From: JBEIUL01 sp044356865
GTDB taxonomy: Bacteria; Planctomycetota; Phycisphaerae; Phycisphaerales; SM1A02
Direction of reading: 5' to 3'
DNA length: 14,791 nucleotides
NCBI GenBank assembly: GCA_044356865.1
Contig: JBIKVN010000054.1
Coordinates: forward strand, 1-14,791
Positions 12,746 to 14,791 of this stretch are shown here, piece by piece (within the stretch, counting starts at the first letter, position 1; each line of letters starts with the position of its first letter). A model generated the notes under the pieces. The model made no database searches, was not told the DNA's origin, and saw nothing but the letters and a program-made list of their open reading frames with translations. The translations under genes were made by a program, and so were the position numbers.

Positions 12746-13771
12746 ATGCCCGCGATCCGCGTCCATCCCGAGGTCGAGCACGCCCTGCGCCACGGCGCGC
12801 CGGTCGTCGCCCTCGAGACCGCGGTGCTCACGCACGGGCTGCCGCGGATCGCCCGCAAGGCTCCCGCGGCGCTGGCCGCCCTGCTCGGGCCGGATCACGG
12901 CTGGATGCCGACGGAACCGGCGAATCTCGAGCTCTCGCGGGCCTTGGCCCGGGCCGTGCGGAAGGGCGGGGCGACGCCCGCGACGGTGGGCGTGCTCGAC
13001 GGCGAACTCGTGATCGGCCTCGGCGACGACGAGCTCACGCGGCTCGGCCACGACGAGCGGGCGGCGAAGGCCAGCGAGCGCGACCTCGCCCCGCTGCTGG
13101 CCGCGGGCGTTTCGGCCGGCACGACCGTCGCCGCGACCGTCGCGGCCTGCTCGCTCGCGTCGCCGGCGATCCGCGTCTTCGCGACCGGCGGCATCGGCGG
13201 GGTCCACCGCGGCTGGACCGGGCGTCCCGACGTTTCGGCCGACCTCCAGGCGATCGCCCGCCACCGCGTCTGCGTGGTGAGCGCCGGGGCGAAGAGCATC
13301 CTCGACCTGCCGGCGACGCTCGAGGCCCTCGACACGCTCGGGGTCCCGACGCTCGGCTTCGGAACGCCGCATTTTCCCCGCTTCCTGACCCGCGGCGACG
13401 CCTCGCTGCCGGTGCGCGAGGTCCCTGCCTCGGCCGCCGAGGTCGCCCGCATCCTCGACCTGCACTGGACCGCGCCGCCCCGCGGGCTCGGCCGTGCGCA
13501 GGGCGTCCTCCTCTGCGTCGACCCACCCGAGGAACACGCCCTGCCGCTCGACGAGATCGAGCCCATCATCGCCGCCGAGGTCGAGCACGCCCGCGAGCGC
13601 GGCATCGCCGCCGACCGGGTGACGCCCGCGCTTCTGGCCGCGATCGCCTCGCGCAGCGCCGGACGCAGCGTCGAGGCGAACGTCGCGGCCCTCCTCCAGA
13701 ACGCCAGCGTCGCCGCCGCCATCGCCGTGGCCCACGCGAAGTCGCGGCACGCCGGGCACGATTCCCCTTGA
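12746..13771 (+). CDS. psuG: Pseudouridine-5'-phosphate glycosidase
   Basis: PsuG cleaves the C-C bond of pseudouridine 5'-phosphate to uracil and ribose 5-phosphate, in salvage of modified RNA nucleosides. The 341-residue product matches the family from the ALETAVLTHGLP segment (Glu24) through ATPATVGVLDGEL, KASERDL (Lys108), TTVAATVAA, FATGGIGGVHRG, DVSADL (Asp166) and AGAKSILD (Lys183). Asp166 and Lys183 are 17 residues apart, as are the metal-binding Asp149 and catalytic Lys166 I recall for E. coli. Between Glu24 and Lys108 there are about 22 more residues than in that enzyme, located around KAPAALAALLGPDHGWM. The Shine-Dalgarno before the ATG is weak. No pseudouridine kinase (psuK) gene lies in the window. 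The gene follows the helicase in an apparent operon. Confidence 0.92.
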   Translation: MPAIRVHPEVEHALRHGAPVVALETAVLTHGLPRIARKAPAALAALLGPDHGWMPTEPANLELSRALARAVRKGGATPATVGVLDGELVIGLGDDELTRLGHDERAAKASERDLAPLLAAGVSAGTTVAATVAACSLASPAIRVFATGGIGGVHRGWTGRPDVSADLQAIARHRVCVVSAGAKSILDLPATLEALDTLGVPTLGFGTPHFPRFLTRGDASLPVREVPASAAEVARILDLHWTAPPRGLGRAQGVLLCVDPPEEHALPLDEIEPIIAAEVEHARERGIAADRVTPALLAAIASRSAGRSVEANVAALLQNASVAAAIAVAHAKSRHAGHDSP

Positions 13772-13919
13772 CACCGTCCTCTTCCGAGGTTCCACTTGAC
13801 CCGACGCGATTGAGCCTGCGAGGAGAAGCGGCCGGCCCCGGCCGATCCGTTCCCGCACGCCGCGCGAACCCCCAAGACCGATGCGAAAGGCCGCACCGCG
13901 GCCAGCGCCGGATCACACC

Positions 13920-14791
13920 GTGAGCACGTCCAAGAAATCCATGTCATCCCGGTCCGCCTCGAGCCCGAAGCCGCGCACGGCGGGCGCGAAGCCCAAGGTG
14001 AAGACCCCCGCGAAGCCCCCCCCGAAGGCCGTCGCGAAACCCGCCAAGCCGGCGAAGCCAACAAAAAAGGTCGCGAAGGCCAAGGCGGCCAAAGCCGCCA
14101 AGCCCGCGGCCAAAGCCGCCAAGTCCGCGGCCAAGGTCGCCAAGCCCGCGGCGAAGGGTCGTGCGACGACGGCGAAAGTCACGAAAGTCACGAAAGTCAC
14201 GCGGAAGCCCCGGGCGAATCCGGTCGAGCCACCCGCCGCGACGGCGGAACTGGCTTCGGCTTCGGCTGTGGCCGTCCCGCCGCCCGCGCCGACTCCACCG
14301 GCGGACTTCGACCCTGTCGACGGCCACGACGACACGTCCGGTTGGGCCAGCACCGCGAAGGAAGTAGCCGCCCCTGAGCGCGCCGAGCCCGAACCGGCCC
14401 CCGCCGTCACACCGGCGATGCCTGCCCACCGCACGCTCTACGGTCGCCACCGCAGACCGCACCAACCGGCGCGGCCGCCCTTCACGCACGCCCCGACGCT
14501 GCCGCCGCCCGTACCCCGTCCGGCTCCGCCGCAACCCCAGCCGGCGATGCGCCCACCGCCGCAGAATCCCCAGCAGCAGCAGCAGCAGCAGCAGCGACCG
14601 CCGCATCAGCAGCATCAGCAACGACCGCACCATCCGCATCCGCAGCACCAGCAGCACCAGCAATCGCGGCCTCCGCAGCCCCAGCAACCCCCGCCGCCTC
14701 CGCCCGTGCCGGTCGAGGTGAGCGGTTACCTCGACCTCCCGCGGGGCGGCGACGCCCGCATTCGCCAGTTCTCCGACGGCCTGATCGAGAA
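13920..14791 (+). CDS. N-terminal part of a probable Rho termination factor with a long low-complexity extension (partial)
   Basis: The reading frame is open to the window edge. The first part (about residues 23-80) is rich in Lys, Ala and Pro, with PAKPAKP- and KAAKPAAK-type repeats like those of histone H1-like bacterial proteins. An Ala/Pro/Glu linker follows, then a Pro/Gln/His-rich stretch containing eight consecutive CAG codons. The last 23 residues, from SGYLDLPRGGDARIRQ, align in register with the start of the Rho RNA-binding domain (pattern G-x-L-E-x-x-x-x-G-x-x-x-L-R), though the usual FGF aromatics are replaced. Rho is an RNA-dependent hexameric helicase that ends transcription. 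Long disordered insertions near the Rho N-terminus are known in several phyla. The start is uncertain: GTG 13920 is chosen for its Met-Ser-Thr-Ser-Lys-like opening, but ATG 13881 and ATG 13941 are in frame and none has a clear Shine-Dalgarno. Confidence 0.55.
   Translation, partial: MSTSKKSMSSRSASSPKPRTAGAKPKVKTPAKPPPKAVAKPAKPAKPTKKVAKAKAAKAAKPAAKAAKSAAKVAKPAAKGRATTAKVTKVTKVTRKPRANPVEPPAATAELASASAVAVPPPAPTPPADFDPVDGHDDTSGWASTAKEVAAPERAEPEPAPAVTPAMPAHRTLYGRHRRPHQPARPPFTHAPTLPPPVPRPAPPQPQPAMRPPPQNPQQQQQQQQRPPHQQHQQRPHHPHPQHQQHQQSRPPQPQQPPPPPPVPVEVSGYLDLPRGGDARIRQFSDGLIE
14173..14199 (+). repeat. Tandem 9-bp repeat, three copies, inside the Rho-like gene
   Basis: The unit CGAAAGTCA is repeated three times perfectly and encodes Lys-Val-Thr repeats at the end of the Lys-rich region. 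The perfect DNA-level identity suggests recent slippage expansion. Confidence 0.8.
14571..14594 (+). repeat. (CAG)8 microsatellite encoding polyglutamine
   Basis: Eight uninterrupted CAG codons encode a glutamine run in the Pro/Gln/His-rich part of the Rho-like protein. Further CAG/CAT/CAC-rich sequence continues to about 14690. The codon uniformity points to slippage, and the copy number may vary between strains. Confidence 0.9.

Noticed and set aside
10356..13013. An 885-residue plus-strand frame spanning alr, the intergenic region and the helicase
   Set aside because: It is in a different frame from the helicase motifs and its translation is Arg/Pro-rich without recognisable structure.
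13768..13796. TTGACA after psuG as a promoter for the Rho-like gene
   Set aside because: The -35 is perfect but overlaps the psuG stop, and the best hexamer at 17 bp (TCCACT) matches only three of six positions.
13820..13828. GAGGAGAAG as a Shine-Dalgarno sequence for the last gene
   Set aside because: No ATG, GTG or TTG follows within a usable distance; the nearest in-frame starts are more than 50 nt away.
14173..14199. Short tandem repeats as a CRISPR or other repeat array
   Set aside because: They are in-frame 9-bp coding repeats without spacers, inside a low-complexity protein region.

Overview
This is a very GC-rich window (about 70% by eye, with strong G/C at third codon positions) that most likely comes from a planctomycete, possibly of the Phycisphaerae type. 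The main support is a sigma-70-like protein with an N-terminal set of helix-turn-helix domains that I associate with that phylum. A genus cannot be named from the sequence. About 14 protein genes are visible. I see no rRNA, tRNA, CRISPR array, insertion sequence or integrase.

Layout, left to right. (1) 1-1716, plus strand: the last codons of trmD, then rplS (L19), a queD-type 6-carboxytetrahydropterin synthase, and a short TIM-barrel-like protein whose GTG start overlaps the queD stop. (2) 1861-3041, plus strand: a promoter candidate, an HNH endonuclease and an NTF2/SnoaL-like small protein. (3) 3045-4490, minus strand: a CPBP-family intramembrane protease with an extra soluble region near its N-terminus. 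(4) 4598-5692, plus strand: the rplM-rpsI ribosomal operon (L13, S9), with a good promoter and a clear UUCG-loop terminator. (5) 5691-11009, minus strand: alr (alanine racemase), an FAD oxidoreductase of the geranylgeranyl reductase type, a type III polyketide synthase, and a degenerate sigma-70-like regulator. The spacing in this run is tight (42 bp, a 4-bp overlap, 31 bp), so it reads as one unit. (6) 11010-11352: a divergent intergenic region with a promoter candidate on each strand. (7) 11353-13771, plus strand: a DEAD-box RNA helicase with DEVD in motif II, then a pseudouridine-5'-phosphate glycosidase (psuG). (8) 13920 to the end, plus strand: the start of a protein with a long low-complexity tail (Lys/Ala/Pro-rich, then Pro/Gln/His-rich) that runs into what looks like the beginning of the Rho N-terminal domain.

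Functionally the window is mostly translation and RNA housekeeping (tRNA methylation, ribosomal proteins, queuosine, helicase, pseudouridine salvage, possible Rho). The accessory part is a compact specialised-metabolism unit: a type III PKS plus flavoprotein, followed by an unusual sigma-like protein. The most interesting item is that regulator. It keeps the outline of sigma regions 2 and 4 but appears to have lost the aromatic promoter-melting residues, and it carries several helix-turn-helix domains. I did not find a clearly new multi-gene defence or mobile system.
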